From Bartonella sp. CM31XJBT (GTDB taxonomy: Bacteria > Pseudomonadota > Alphaproteobacteria > Rhizobiales > Rhizobiaceae), in NCBI RefSeq assembly GCF_028618555.1, contig NZ_JAQITD010000017.1, positions 1 to 49,484 on the forward strand: a stretch of DNA of 49,484 nucleotides, in the 5' to 3' direction. The notes below the pieces were generated by a model that did no database searches, had not been told where the DNA came from, and saw only the letters and a program-made list of their open reading frames with translations. The translations under genes and the position numbers were made by a program. Below, piece by piece: positions 1-8,467 of the stretch; within the stretch, counting starts at the first letter, position 1, and each line of letters opens with the position of its first letter.

Positions 1-3000
1 CGTGATCTGGTGGGTCAAGGTTTGGGCAAAGGTTCCTTTATTCCTGGAAGTGATGCCATTGAACAAGTCAAAACTTTGCTGGATGTCGGGGCAGAATATG
101 CAAAAGCACACAATCTCCCCTTTGGTGAGGCTTTGAGTGAAGAACAATTGGCGTCCCTAGAAGCCCCGATGGTGATTTATGTGCGCCAACAGGTCAAGGG
201 CATGGATGTTTACGCACCGGTGCTTTACATCCCTGAAAAAGACAGAGCCTCCTTTGTTTCTGCTGGGGCTTTGATCATGGGCGATGATGTCAATATCACC
301 AGCCAAAATACGAGCAATTCCACAATAACTAATTCAGGGCGGATTGCGGCAAACCACCAATTGCATGTGCATGGAGGGGATATTTTTAGTAAAGGGGGGC
401 ATTTTGCGGCGGGTGGGGATGCTGTTCTCCTTGCGGAGAAGAATATTCGTTTGGATGCAGGGCGCACAACGGTTGACGGCGTGGAGACCGTTTTAAACAC
501 CGAGGCGCTTTCTGCTGGGGGTAATGCGAGCGTGATTGCCAAACAAGATATTACCGCCTCCGGGGTGGGGATCACTACCGGAGGTGATCTTGCCATGGCT
601 ACAGAAGAAGGCAACTTGACGATCGGTTCAGCAGAAACCCATTACCATGATGAACACGGTGATGCTACCATGCATCATAAATCAGAAGTCAACTCTGGTG
701 GCTCGACGACACTTCTCTCTGGACAAGATTTGAATATTCTAGGCTCTGATGTTCAAGCAACGGATAAACTTCTCTTGCAAGCTGAGAGGAATGTTTCGAT
801 TGATGCCACACGCAACAGTATGGACAATCAGAGTGGGAGTGAAACATCTCATGTTGCCTTGCACAATGGCTCTCATTTAAGTTCTGGAAAAGAGACCACT
901 GTTCTATCGGGTGGCGATATCCATATTGCTGCTTCCGATATAGATGCCAAGGGCAATGTTGGTCTTGGTGCCCAAGGGGAGATAACAATAGGGGTGAGAA
1001 ACGATGAGATGGAGTATCATCTTCGCACCAAAAACACGAAAGTGGACATGCAAGCCTCTCATGCCGTTGGCTCTTCGATAAAATCGGGAGGTGACACCAC
1101 TGTCATTGCAGGGCAGGATGGCAAACCGCATGATCTTAGCATCACAGGCAGTTCCATTGCGGCTGATGGCAAGGTAGGGCTGAAAGCCAGCAACGATGTC
1201 CTGATCAATAATGCAGAGGATAGCTTACATTATGAGATGTCGTACCATAAAGACGGTGGGGTGTTTAGTAGCAGTAAATCTGAGCATAACAAGATGGATG
1301 TGCGCCAAGTTGTGGGGTCAAGCATAACAGGGGGTGAAGGCATTGCCATTGACTCAGTAAACAACACGGAAGTTGTAGCCTCGACGCTCGTAGCCGGTAA
1401 GGCAGAGGAAACGTCAGGAGAGAAAGCACCAGGAGAACAGAAACAAGCGGATATTACCATTCACTCTGGGGGAAAGATTACTATCAAAGGCGCCCAAGAA
1501 CACTTGGATCAGCAAGCACAATCGTCTTCAAGTGGCTTTTTGCATGAGAAATCGTCCGATACATCTCAATCGCATACCACGACGGTCTCCTCTATCCTTG
1601 GGGCAACGGGCAACATCGTGTTAGACGCACAAGGAGAAGCCAAGATTTCTGCTTCTCATCTGCTTTCCGGTCAAGATATCAATGTGAGCGGAGAAAGTGT
1701 GACGATTGATGGCATGACAGATCATCATAAAAGCCATTCAGAGGAGCATGAAACAGGTTTTGGTGTGGGATCAGGCAAGGGCTTTGTGTCGATATATGGG
1801 AGTGAGGGAAAGACAGAAAATGAAGAGAGTTTTGAGCATCAAGGTTCTTCTCTCAATGCGGATGGTACGATCAACATCACTGCCAAGAAAAAAGATGTGA
1901 AAATTGTTGGCTCTGATCTTGCAGGTGAGAATATTAATCTTTCGGCAGCGCATGATGTGAATGTGCTTGTTGGTCATAATAGCCATTCCTCAAGCTCAAA
2001 GGAAGAACGTACAGGTTTTGGCATTCAGTTTGAAAAGAGCAACAGCGGTGCTTCTGTAGGTGTTGGAATTGCAAGCGCCAAAGATACGGGCGATCAATGG
2101 GAAAATACTTCCACACAATCACACATCACGGCACGCCAAGATGTGCAGATTACTGCTGACAATGATGTGAATATGCAAGCAGCCATTGTTTCGGCGGATC
2201 GTGATGTCAACATGGATGCCGGCAATAATATCACCCTATCAGAAAGCTATGATACCTCTAACGGCAAAGAGACACATGAAAAGTCTTTTGCTGGTGTGAC
2301 AACTTCCGTTGATATCGGTGTCCTTGGCACGGTACAAGGCTTAAAAGATTCAGCGGACCGCATGAACAATAAGGATGGTAACAATACAGTTATTAATGGC
2401 ATACTGACCGGCATGAAAATCAATCACCTCTTTAATAAAGGAGAGAACTTTATTAATTGGCTGACTGGCAATACGGGGGAAAAGGGGAACACAACCAAAG
2501 GACTGAGTAGCTCATTAGGAGGGGTGGGGGGCTCCACCAAGGATGCTCTTGCCAATCTGGCTGGTGCATCTGGCAGTGTAACCGTGGGCTTTAAAACTGA
2601 GAAAACAGAAGCTTCTTCTCAAGTCTCCACAGCGGTGACAGATAGCATAGAAGGCGGACGCGCTGTTAACATGCAAGCCCACAAAGGCAGCATTCATGGT
2701 GTTGGCGCTGATATTATCGCTGGTACCAATCCAATCTATGTGCTGGAAAATGATGCACAGAGCGGAAAGATCACCATGGAAGCAGGTGAAGATATCATCT
2801 TTGAAAGTGCACAAAACACGCAAAGCACACAAAACAGCAGTGAAAGTGCTTCAATGAGTGTTGGCACCGGTTATGGCACGGGTGGCGCAGGGGCAACGGG
2901 TAGTGCTGCTTTTAGTCAAGGGGAAGGTTCCAGTGAGGAAGTTCAACACAAAAACAGCCATATTATAGGTAGCGGCACTGTTCATACCACGAGTGGGGCA

Positions 3001-4596
3001 AACACCACATTGGCAGGCGCCGTGGTTTCTGGAGAGCGTGTAGAAATGGAAGTAGGGGGTGATTTTGCCATTATCAGCCGCAGTGATACGGGACAAACTT
3101 CCAGTAAGCAAAACTCTGTTTCTGTTGGGTTTGGTGCTGGACAAACGGGTGGTGGGGGGTCCATGAGCGCCTCTTTCCAAAAGGATAAATCCTCCAGCGA
3201 TTATCATAGTGTTGTGGAGCAATCAGGCATCAAAGCTGGTGATGGCGGCTTTAATATCATAGTTAAAGACAAAACAACGCTGACCGGAGGCATCATTGCC
3301 AGCACCGCGCCGGCAGATAAAAACAGCCTGACCACAGGAAGCATTAGCACCAGTGATATCAGCAACGGTGCGCATGCTAAAGCCAGCAGCCATGGGTTTA
3401 GCCTTTCTGGGAATGACACGATAAAAAACATTGCCAAGAATGTTTTAAATCACGGCAAAGCCAAGGATACAGCAGAAGGGGAAACCAAATCTGCTATCAG
3501 TGATGGGACTATCATCCTTACTGATACAACTGGACAGAGGGCGATGGGGCAAGATGCTGGACAAATCATTGGCTCTCTCAACCGCAACACCGCAGCAGCA
3601 CACCAAGCAGTAGGACAGCTAGATGTCGCACCGCTTGAGGGAGCAGTGCATAATCGCGTAGATATGATCAATGATTTATCGGATGAAGGATTGGGATACT
3701 GGGACAAAGTGCGCGAAGTCGCAAATGTTAAAGAGCATCCAGTAGGTGAGATTGCGCATGATGAAAATGGCAAAGTACTCTATTTAACCGATGAAAATGG
3801 AGAACCTATAAAAGACAGCGATGGAGAATATATTACTCTGTATCACTTTTTAAATGCTGAAGATGAGCAGTATTTACAAGCTGGCTCTGATGGCAACAGG
3901 CGTATGTTCTATAATGGTATTTTTAACACACCAGATGAAGCAGCGCGTAATGCGGTTCAGTTAGCTGATAATGAGCATGAGCCCCTTTATTTTACATACC
4001 ACCCACAAGCTAAAGACAGGCTCGTAGAGATCGGAGTAGCGATTTATGAGTATTTTGGGAGATGGAGTAATTCGACCAAGAAGTTACAAGATTTTATCTA
4101 TCGTTATGGCAATACAGGGGCGATTGTTAGTGCGCATAGCCGTGGTAGTTTGACAGTGGGCAATGGAATGCGTGACTTTGAACAACGTGGCATTCACGGT
4201 ATAGCAGAAAAAACAGATATCTATCTTTTTGGACCAGCTGATAACTCTCAATCAATAGCGAATGCACTATATTATGTGAGTGATGGTAAAAAAGATCATA
4301 TTTATTTACAAAACCATATATTCGATCCCATTGGTACAGGAATTGGTCACAATCTACCTACTTTTTATAAGGCACCCTTGAGGTTCCCTTATGCAATATT
4401 TCCACCAGCAACTCCAATGATAGAGCAAGGGAAAGCTCTAGGCGGCTTTAAATCTAGCACCCATAGGTGTTATGGTAATGCGTCGGCAGCATGTAAACGT
4501 GATTATGGAGCACATCATAATGATAATACAAAAATTTATGCACCTTATGCAATTTTAGATAATTTAGGTTTAGGTTATTTATGGAGAAAAAAATGA
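1..4596 (+). CDS. FHA/CdiA-like two-partner-secretion exoprotein, C-terminal part, with hydrolase-like toxin tip
   Basis: The frame is open to the left edge, so the N-terminal signal and TPS domain are missing; numbering here counts from the GTG at 10 (1528 aa visible). Residues about 1-80 resemble the segment that precedes FHA repeats. About 85-1150 is low-complexity beta-helix sequence rich in Gly, Ser and Asn (repeating S-G-x-D-I, I-x-A-x-x-D units). About 1160-1260 is a pretoxin linker. The variable tip starts near the K-E-H-P motif (about 1244). The tip has A-H-S-R-G (Ser1377), an F-D-P-I motif (Asp1439) and S-T-H-x-C (His1485), a possible Ser-Asp-His triad. By analogy with the CDI/TPS families the protein would be exported by a CdiB/FhaC partner, not seen here, and deliver its tip to neighbouring cells. 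The stop overlaps the next gene as ATGA. The family call is firm; the enzymatic role is inference. Confidence 0.88.
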   Translation, partial: RDLVGQGLGKGSFIPGSDAIEQVKTLLDVGAEYAKAHNLPFGEALSEEQLASLEAPMVIYVRQQVKGMDVYAPVLYIPEKDRASFVSAGALIMGDDVNITSQNTSNSTITNSGRIAANHQLHVHGGDIFSKGGHFAAGGDAVLLAEKNIRLDAGRTTVDGVETVLNTEALSAGGNASVIAKQDITASGVGITTGGDLAMATEEGNLTIGSAETHYHDEHGDATMHHKSEVNSGGSTTLLSGQDLNILGSDVQATDKLLLQAERNVSIDATRNSMDNQSGSETSHVALHNGSHLSSGKETTVLSGGDIHIAASDIDAKGNVGLGAQGEITIGVRNDEMEYHLRTKNTKVDMQASHAVGSSIKSGGDTTVIAGQDGKPHDLSITGSSIAADGKVGLKASNDVLINNAEDSLHYEMSYHKDGGVFSSSKSEHNKMDVRQVVGSSITGGEGIAIDSVNNTEVVASTLVAGKAEETSGEKAPGEQKQADITIHSGGKITIKGAQEHLDQQAQSSSSGFLHEKSSDTSQSHTTTVSSILGATGNIVLDAQGEAKISASHLLSGQDINVSGESVTIDGMTDHHKSHSEEHETGFGVGSGKGFVSIYGSEGKTENEESFEHQGSSLNADGTINITAKKKDVKIVGSDLAGENINLSAAHDVNVLVGHNSHSSSSKEERTGFGIQFEKSNSGASVGVGIASAKDTGDQWENTSTQSHITARQDVQITADNDVNMQAAIVSADRDVNMDAGNNITLSESYDTSNGKETHEKSFAGVTTSVDIGVLGTVQGLKDSADRMNNKDGNNTVINGILTGMKINHLFNKGENFINWLTGNTGEKGNTTKGLSSSLGGVGGSTKDALANLAGASGSVTVGFKTEKTEASSQVSTAVTDSIEGGRAVNMQAHKGSIHGVGADIIAGTNPIYVLENDAQSGKITMEAGEDIIFESAQNTQSTQNSSESASMSVGTGYGTGGAGATGSAAFSQGEGSSEEVQHKNSHIIGSGTVHTTSGANTTLAGAVVSGERVEMEVGGDFAIISRSDTGQTSSKQNSVSVGFGAGQTGGGGSMSASFQKDKSSSDYHSVVEQSGIKAGDGGFNIIVKDKTTLTGGIIASTAPADKNSLTTGSISTSDISNGAHAKASSHGFSLSGNDTIKNIAKNVLNHGKAKDTAEGETKSAISDGTIILTDTTGQRAMGQDAGQIIGSLNRNTAAAHQAVGQLDVAPLEGAVHNRVDMINDLSDEGLGYWDKVREVANVKEHPVGEIAHDENGKVLYLTDENGEPIKDSDGEYITLYHFLNAEDEQYLQAGSDGNRRMFYNGIFNTPDEAARNAVQLADNEHEPLYFTYHPQAKDRLVEIGVAIYEYFGRWSNSTKKLQDFIYRYGNTGAIVSAHSRGSLTVGNGMRDFEQRGIHGIAEKTDIYLFGPADNSQSIANALYYVSDGKKDHIYLQNHIFDPIGTGIGHNLPTFYKAPLRFPYAIFPPATPMIEQGKALGGFKSSTHRCYGNASAACKRDYGAHHNDNTKIYAPYAILDNLGLGYLWRKK

Positions 4597-5006
4597 ATAC
4601 ACTGTTTAAATTATTGAGTGGGATAGTTTTATTAAGTATAGCTGGATGTGACATTGAAAACATTGACAAACCTGCTCCAGGGTACGTGAATATGTGGGAG
4701 AAGACAGGAGCAGATTCTACTGAGGTAGGAAAAGCCTTATTAGAATGTGGAATGCCGAGTCTTATCGATCCTGATTCAGAAAATAAAGAGGTAAACAATA
4801 ATGGATGGGCAACAATTGATGCCTGTATGGTTCAAGCAGGATTCCACTATAAAGATAAATGGGGAGGAACTTGGTGTCAAAACTATAAAGCCGAAAACTT
4901 GCCCATTTGTCAGCCTGGTGCTGTCATCCCGAAGAGAAGTGTCGAAAAGCGCTTAAACAGCCCGTTTTGTAAAAGGTATAAAAATGCATCTGAATGCAAG
5001 CCTTAA
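4593..5006 (+). CDS. Cys-rich lipoprotein, candidate immunity protein for the 1-4596 toxin
   Basis: A 137-aa lipoprotein. The signal peptide begins MNTLFKLL and ends in lipobox S-I-A-G-C. The mature part carries six further cysteines in the pattern shared by all paralogues here: L-L-E-C-G, D-A-C-M, W-C, P-I-C, P-F-C and E-C-K-P. I place the start at 4593 because GGAG lies at 4583-4586, and this ATG overlaps the toxin stop as ATGA, implying translational coupling. An upstream in-frame ATG at 4581 is less likely. A lipoprotein directly coupled to an exported toxin fits a periplasmic or membrane immunity role. That role is inferred from position and pairing, not from a recognised domain. Confidence 0.8.
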   Translation: MNTLFKLLSGIVLLSIAGCDIENIDKPAPGYVNMWEKTGADSTEVGKALLECGMPSLIDPDSENKEVNNNGWATIDACMVQAGFHYKDKWGGTWCQNYKAENLPICQPGAVIPKRSVEKRLNSPFCKRYKNASECKP

Positions 5007-5018
5007 GTCTTTCTTGTA

Positions 5019-5074
5019 ATGACCAACAATGCGCCATCCTTGCCTTTGCTTGGAATGGCGCGATTGTTTTCTCA
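5019..5074 (+). repeat. Truncated copy of the 165-bp spacer repeat, fused to a toxin module
   Basis: The first 56 bases of the spacer repeat (compare 6200-6255, 10052-10107 and 11212-11267). The repeat stops at CTCA and runs straight into toxin-coding sequence at the codons for H-Y-L-T. It contains the inverted repeat GCGCCAT...ATGGCGC. The first ATG of the repeat is the apparent start codon of the following orphan toxin frame. Confidence 0.8.
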
Positions 5075-5759
5075 CGCACATTATTTAACGCCTGAAGAAC
5101 AACAGAATTTACAAAAAGGTGCTGATGGCAAGGTGCATGTGTCCTTTAATGGCATCTTTACTCCACCAGAGGAAGCCGCTGTTTATGCGGTTCAACATGC
5201 GAAGGATAAAAATGAACCGCTTTATTTTGTGGTGTTCCCTCAAGCCGATTCTGCTATCTCATAACTTCTAGTCGCGGGCTATCAGAAGTTTATGGAAAAT
5301 AACTTTTGGGGTTTGACCAATTCAACACAAGAAGCAAAAGATTTGATGTATAGCTATGGTCTTACAGGATTAGAACTTTATGGACATAGTCGCGGGACAA
5401 TGACATTGGGGAATATGCTGAATTCTTTCAAACAAGAAGGTGTGCACGGTATAGCCGACAACACGAATATCAATTTCTATGGACCAGCCTTTAATGTTTT
5501 AGTTGCATCCGGTCTGTTAGGTTATGTGAGTGATGGCAAACAAACCACTATTGGCTTTGATGGGAATAGATATGACTTTGTAAGCAGAATTATTGGTGGC
5601 AATGGCTATACCTACGGGACACTCCCTGCTGGCAGTAACGTTTGGACAGAATGGTTGAGAGTGGCTACAAATCCCATAAGCTCCCATACCTGTCTTGGAG
5701 ATGCGAGTGATAAGTGTACATGGCGCTATGGCACATCTCATCGTGAACAAAAACCTTGA
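5019..5759 (+). pseudogene. Orphan toxin-tip module broken by an in-frame stop
   Basis: Two pieces in the same frame (5019-5264 and 5292-5759) together match the intact orphan at 8868-9611. At 5262-5264 the codon is TAA where both other copies have GAA (Glu, in the motif A-I-S-E-L-L). A single G-to-T change therefore truncates the frame after 81 codons. The downstream piece still encodes Y-G-H-S-R-G-T, R-Y-D-F-V and S-S-H-T-C, the three putative active-site motifs. There is no signal peptide or FHA region, so even before the mutation this was a donor-like cassette rather than a secreted protein. The likely cognate lipoprotein follows 20 bases later. Confidence 0.85.
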
Positions 5760-5779
5760 ATTAAATCATGGAGTAAAAA

Positions 5780-6184
5780 ATGAAACAAACTCTAAAGCTA
5801 TTAGGTGCTGTAACTTTGTTAAGTATCACCGGATGTCAGTTTAATAAAACTCCCATATCTTCTATAGGGGCATGGGAAAAGCCAGGAGCAGATTTTACGG
5901 AGATAGGAAAAGCCTTGTTAGAATGCGGTATGCCAACCCCTTATGATAAGGATCCAGAAAGTAGAAAGCTCAGCTATAATGCAAATGCAACCATTGATGC
6001 TTGCATGCTCCAAGCGGGATTTCGCTATAAATATGATGTGGGGGGAGGCTGGTGTGGAAATCATAAAGCTGAAAACTTGCCCATTTGTCGTCCAGGCGCT
6101 GTGATCCCCAGGCGCAGTGTCAAGAAGCGCTTAAATAGCCCTTTTTGTAAAAAGCATCCAGAACAATATGAATGCTATCCTTAA
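5780..6184 (+). CDS. Cys-rich lipoprotein, candidate immunity protein paired with the broken module
   Basis: A 134-aa paralogue of 4593-5006, with lipobox S-I-T-G-C and the same six downstream cysteines. The start ATG has GGAG about 6 bases upstream. The stretch around stop and start (GGAGTAAAAAATGAAAC) is nearly the same as before 8464 and 9632. The C-terminal half (K-A-E-N-L-P-I-C through K-K-R-L-N-S-P-F-C) is almost invariant across paralogues. The middle, about residues 25-80, varies, as expected if that part specifies the toxin partner. The gene looks intact although its toxin partner is dead. Function is inferred from pairing. Confidence 0.78.
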   Translation: MKQTLKLLGAVTLLSITGCQFNKTPISSIGAWEKPGADFTEIGKALLECGMPTPYDKDPESRKLSYNANATIDACMLQAGFRYKYDVGGGWCGNHKAENLPICRPGAVIPRRSVKKRLNSPFCKKHPEQYECYP

Positions 6185-6199
6185 GTCTTGCTGTTTGTG

Positions 6200-6364
6200 A
6201 TGACCAACAATCCGCTATCCTTGCCTTCGCTTGAAATGACGGGATTGTTTTCTCAACCCATCATCTCAATATTGTTCACCGTTGTTTTAAGCAGCGGTGA
6301 CAGGAAATATCAACAGGTTTATGAGCTGTTTTATCGTAAAGAAACCAACTGAAGGAGGGGAAAA
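6200..6364 (+). repeat. 165-bp spacer repeat, full copy 1
   Basis: Exactly 165 bp from ATGACC to the base before the next ATG. Two other full copies have the same length (10052-10216 and 11212-11376). It contains a 9-bp hairpin at 6276-6300 (TCACCGTTG / CAGCGGTGA, one G-T pair). It ends with an A-rich Shine-Dalgarno segment (GGAGGGG) for the following lipoprotein gene. It probably carries the promoter or leader of each immunity gene; the regulatory role is inference. Confidence 0.85.
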
Positions 6365-6841
6365 ATGAAGAAAATCTTAAAACTATTGAGTTGCATAGCT
6401 CTCTTAAATACAGCTGGATGTGTTAACCAACCTCCTCCATCAACTTTAGCATTATGGGAAAAACCAGGTGTCGATAAAGCGATGATCCAACAATCCTTAT
6501 CAAAATGTGGTTGGAAACCGGTTTATGCTTCTTCTAGTGATATGAATTCGTATGCGAGTGAATTTGCCTCAGTTTATGAGTGCATGAAAAAAGCAGGTTT
6601 TCGGTATAAATTGCAAGATTCAAAAGGGCTCTATTTTGTACAACCTCTGAAAAGTGACTCGTTTTTAGCTAATTTGATGCTAGCTGGATATCAGCAATTT
6701 ATGGACAATGATACCTTTGGTGTGACCAACAAAACGAAACAGGAACGCGCTTTACTAACGCATTTTGAGGATGAAAGAAAACGTCAGCAAAAGCAAAAAG
6801 CTTTACAAAAGCGATCACCAAAGCGTCCTCCCCATCGTTAA
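6365..6841 (+). CDS. Chimera: immunity lipoprotein N-terminus fused to a toxin-module fragment
   Basis: A 158-aa frame. Residues 1 to about 83 are an immunity-type lipoprotein: MKKILKLL signal, lipobox N-T-A-G-C, S-K-C-G, Y-E-C-M and A-G-F-R-Y-K. At about residue 88 the frame switches to sequence aligning with the toxin: L-Y-F-V, then L-M-L-A-G-Y-Q-Q-F-M-D-N and G-V-T-N-K-T-K-Q. These match L-Y-F-V, L-L-V-A-G-Y-Q-K-F-M-E-N and G-L-T-N-S-T-Q in the orphan toxins. The frame then ends in a Lys/Arg-rich tail. The last four conserved cysteines of the immunity family are missing, and so is the toxin active site. It is an open frame but probably a recombination scar. Its toxin part differs from the neighbouring copies, so it may record a lost allele. 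Confidence 0.7.
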   Translation: MKKILKLLSCIALLNTAGCVNQPPPSTLALWEKPGVDKAMIQQSLSKCGWKPVYASSSDMNSYASEFASVYECMKKAGFRYKLQDSKGLYFVQPLKSDSFLANLMLAGYQQFMDNDTFGVTNKTKQERALLTHFEDERKRQQKQKALQKRSPKRPPHR

Positions 6842-6922
6842 AAAGGTCGTTGGATAAAATCACGAATGAAGTAGAGGATCAAAGCTGTCTTCTTCTTTAT
6901 CCACGCAACGGGCACTTTTAAT

Positions 6923-8467
6923 TTGGTGTTTAAGATAGTCGACAATAAGGCAGGTGAGGTTTCATTACGGGGGATGCGTATTTTGAAGCCAAAGTCGTGG
7001 GGCAATCCACAGGATACGTTAAGCGGTTTGACCGAGGCTGGCGCATCTGGCAGTATGACAGTGGGCTTTAAGAAAGCAGAAGCTTCTTCTCAAGCTTCCA
7101 CCGCGATGACCACAACAATAGAAGCAGGACGCGCTGTTAATATGCAAGCCCACAAAGGCAGCATCCATGGTGTTGGAGCCGATATTATCGCTGGTACCGC
7201 GCCGGCAGAAAAAAACAGCCTGACCACAGGAAGCATTAGCACCAGTGATATCAGCAACAGTGCGCATGCTCAAGCTAGCAGCCAAGGTTTAAGCATTTCT
7301 GCGGGTGGTCCGATGTATCAGGGCAAATATGGTGTCGGGAAAAACATTGCTAAAAATGTCTTAGATCATTCAAAAGCTAAAGATTCAGAGGAAGGATATA
7401 CCAAATCTGCTATCAGCAATGGCACCATTGTCATTACTGATGAAGCAGGGCAGAAGGCGTTGACGGGGCAAGATGTTGAGCAAGCCATCGCCTCCCTTAA
7501 TCGGGATACTGCTAGCGCCCATAAGGGTGTACAACAGCTCGATGTAGGCAAGCTGGAACAAATCGTCCATGAAAACCGTGAAATGGTAACGCAACTCTTA
7601 GAAGAGGGGTTTAAATACAGCGATGATTCCTATAAAACCATGTTTATCAAAGAGCATCCCATTGCCGTGGTCGACCGTGATGAAAAGGGTAATATACTCT
7701 ATGAAATAGATGCAAATGGGGTACCTATAAGAGACGCTCGTGGACAAAATATTCCTAAGTTTCATTATTTAACGGATGAAGAAAAGCAGCATTTGCAAGA
7801 AGGTGCTGATGGCAAGGTGCATGTGTCCCTCAATGGCATTTTTACACCACCCTATGAGGCTGCTGTTTATGCAGAGCAACATGCGGAGAATAAAAATGTA
7901 CCGCTTTATTTTGTTGTGTTTCCAGAAGCCGATTCTGCTATCTCAGAACTTCTAGTCGCGGGCTATCAGAAGTTTATGGAAAATAACTTTTGGGGTTTGA
8001 CCAATTCCACACAAGAAGCAAAAGATTTGGTGTATAGCCATGGTATTACAGGGTTAGAACTTTATGGCCATAGCCGTGGTACCATGACATTGGGGAATAT
8101 GCTGTATTCTTTCAAACAAGAAGGGGTGCACGGGATAGCCGACAACACGAATATCAATTTCTATGGACCAGCCTTTAATGTTTTAGTTGCATCCGGTCTG
8201 TTAGGTTATGTGAGTGATGGCAAACAAACCACTATTGGCTTTGATGGGAATAGATATGACTTTGTCAGCAGAATTATTGGCGGTAATGGCTATACCTACG
8301 AGACAATACCTGCTGGCAGTAACGTTTTGACAGAATGGTGGAGAGTGATCATGAATCCCATAAGCTCCCATACTTGTCTTGGAGATGCGAGTCCACAATG
8401 TAGATATGATTATGGTTTATCTCATCGTGAACAATTTCCTTTAAGTAAATCACGGAGTAAAAAATGA
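6923..8467 (+). CDS. Orphan FHA C-terminal fragment with intact hydrolase-like toxin tip
   Basis: A 514-aa frame that opens with TTG and has no clear ribosome binding site or signal peptide. Homology to the big exoprotein begins near 7010 (A-S-G-S-M-T-V-G-F). Compared with 1-4596 it lacks the stretch corresponding to about 2728-3305; the two sides join at G-A-D-I-I-A-G-T / A-P-A-E-K-N. The pretoxin and K-E-H-P region follow, then the toxin tip. Ser384 lies in G-H-S-R-G, Asp446 in R-Y-D-F-V and His483 in S-S-H-T-C. The tip is clearly divergent from that of the main exoprotein. The stop overlaps the next lipoprotein gene as ATGA, as in the parent locus, so this is a displaced toxin end plus its immunity gene. 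The start and expression are uncertain. Confidence 0.75.
   Translation: MVFKIVDNKAGEVSLRGMRILKPKSWGNPQDTLSGLTEAGASGSMTVGFKKAEASSQASTAMTTTIEAGRAVNMQAHKGSIHGVGADIIAGTAPAEKNSLTTGSISTSDISNSAHAQASSQGLSISAGGPMYQGKYGVGKNIAKNVLDHSKAKDSEEGYTKSAISNGTIVITDEAGQKALTGQDVEQAIASLNRDTASAHKGVQQLDVGKLEQIVHENREMVTQLLEEGFKYSDDSYKTMFIKEHPIAVVDRDEKGNILYEIDANGVPIRDARGQNIPKFHYLTDEEKQHLQEGADGKVHVSLNGIFTPPYEAAVYAEQHAENKNVPLYFVVFPEADSAISELLVAGYQKFMENNFWGLTNSTQEAKDLVYSHGITGLELYGHSRGTMTLGNMLYSFKQEGVHGIADNTNINFYGPAFNVLVASGLLGYVSDGKQTTIGFDGNRYDFVSRIIGGNGYTYETIPAGSNVLTEWWRVIMNPISSHTCLGDASPQCRYDYGLSHREQFPLSKSRSKK

Noticed and set aside
225..3773. Many minus-strand open frames under the FHA gene
   Set aside because: They lie antisense to a clear coding region with biased base composition; no family motifs or ribosome sites.
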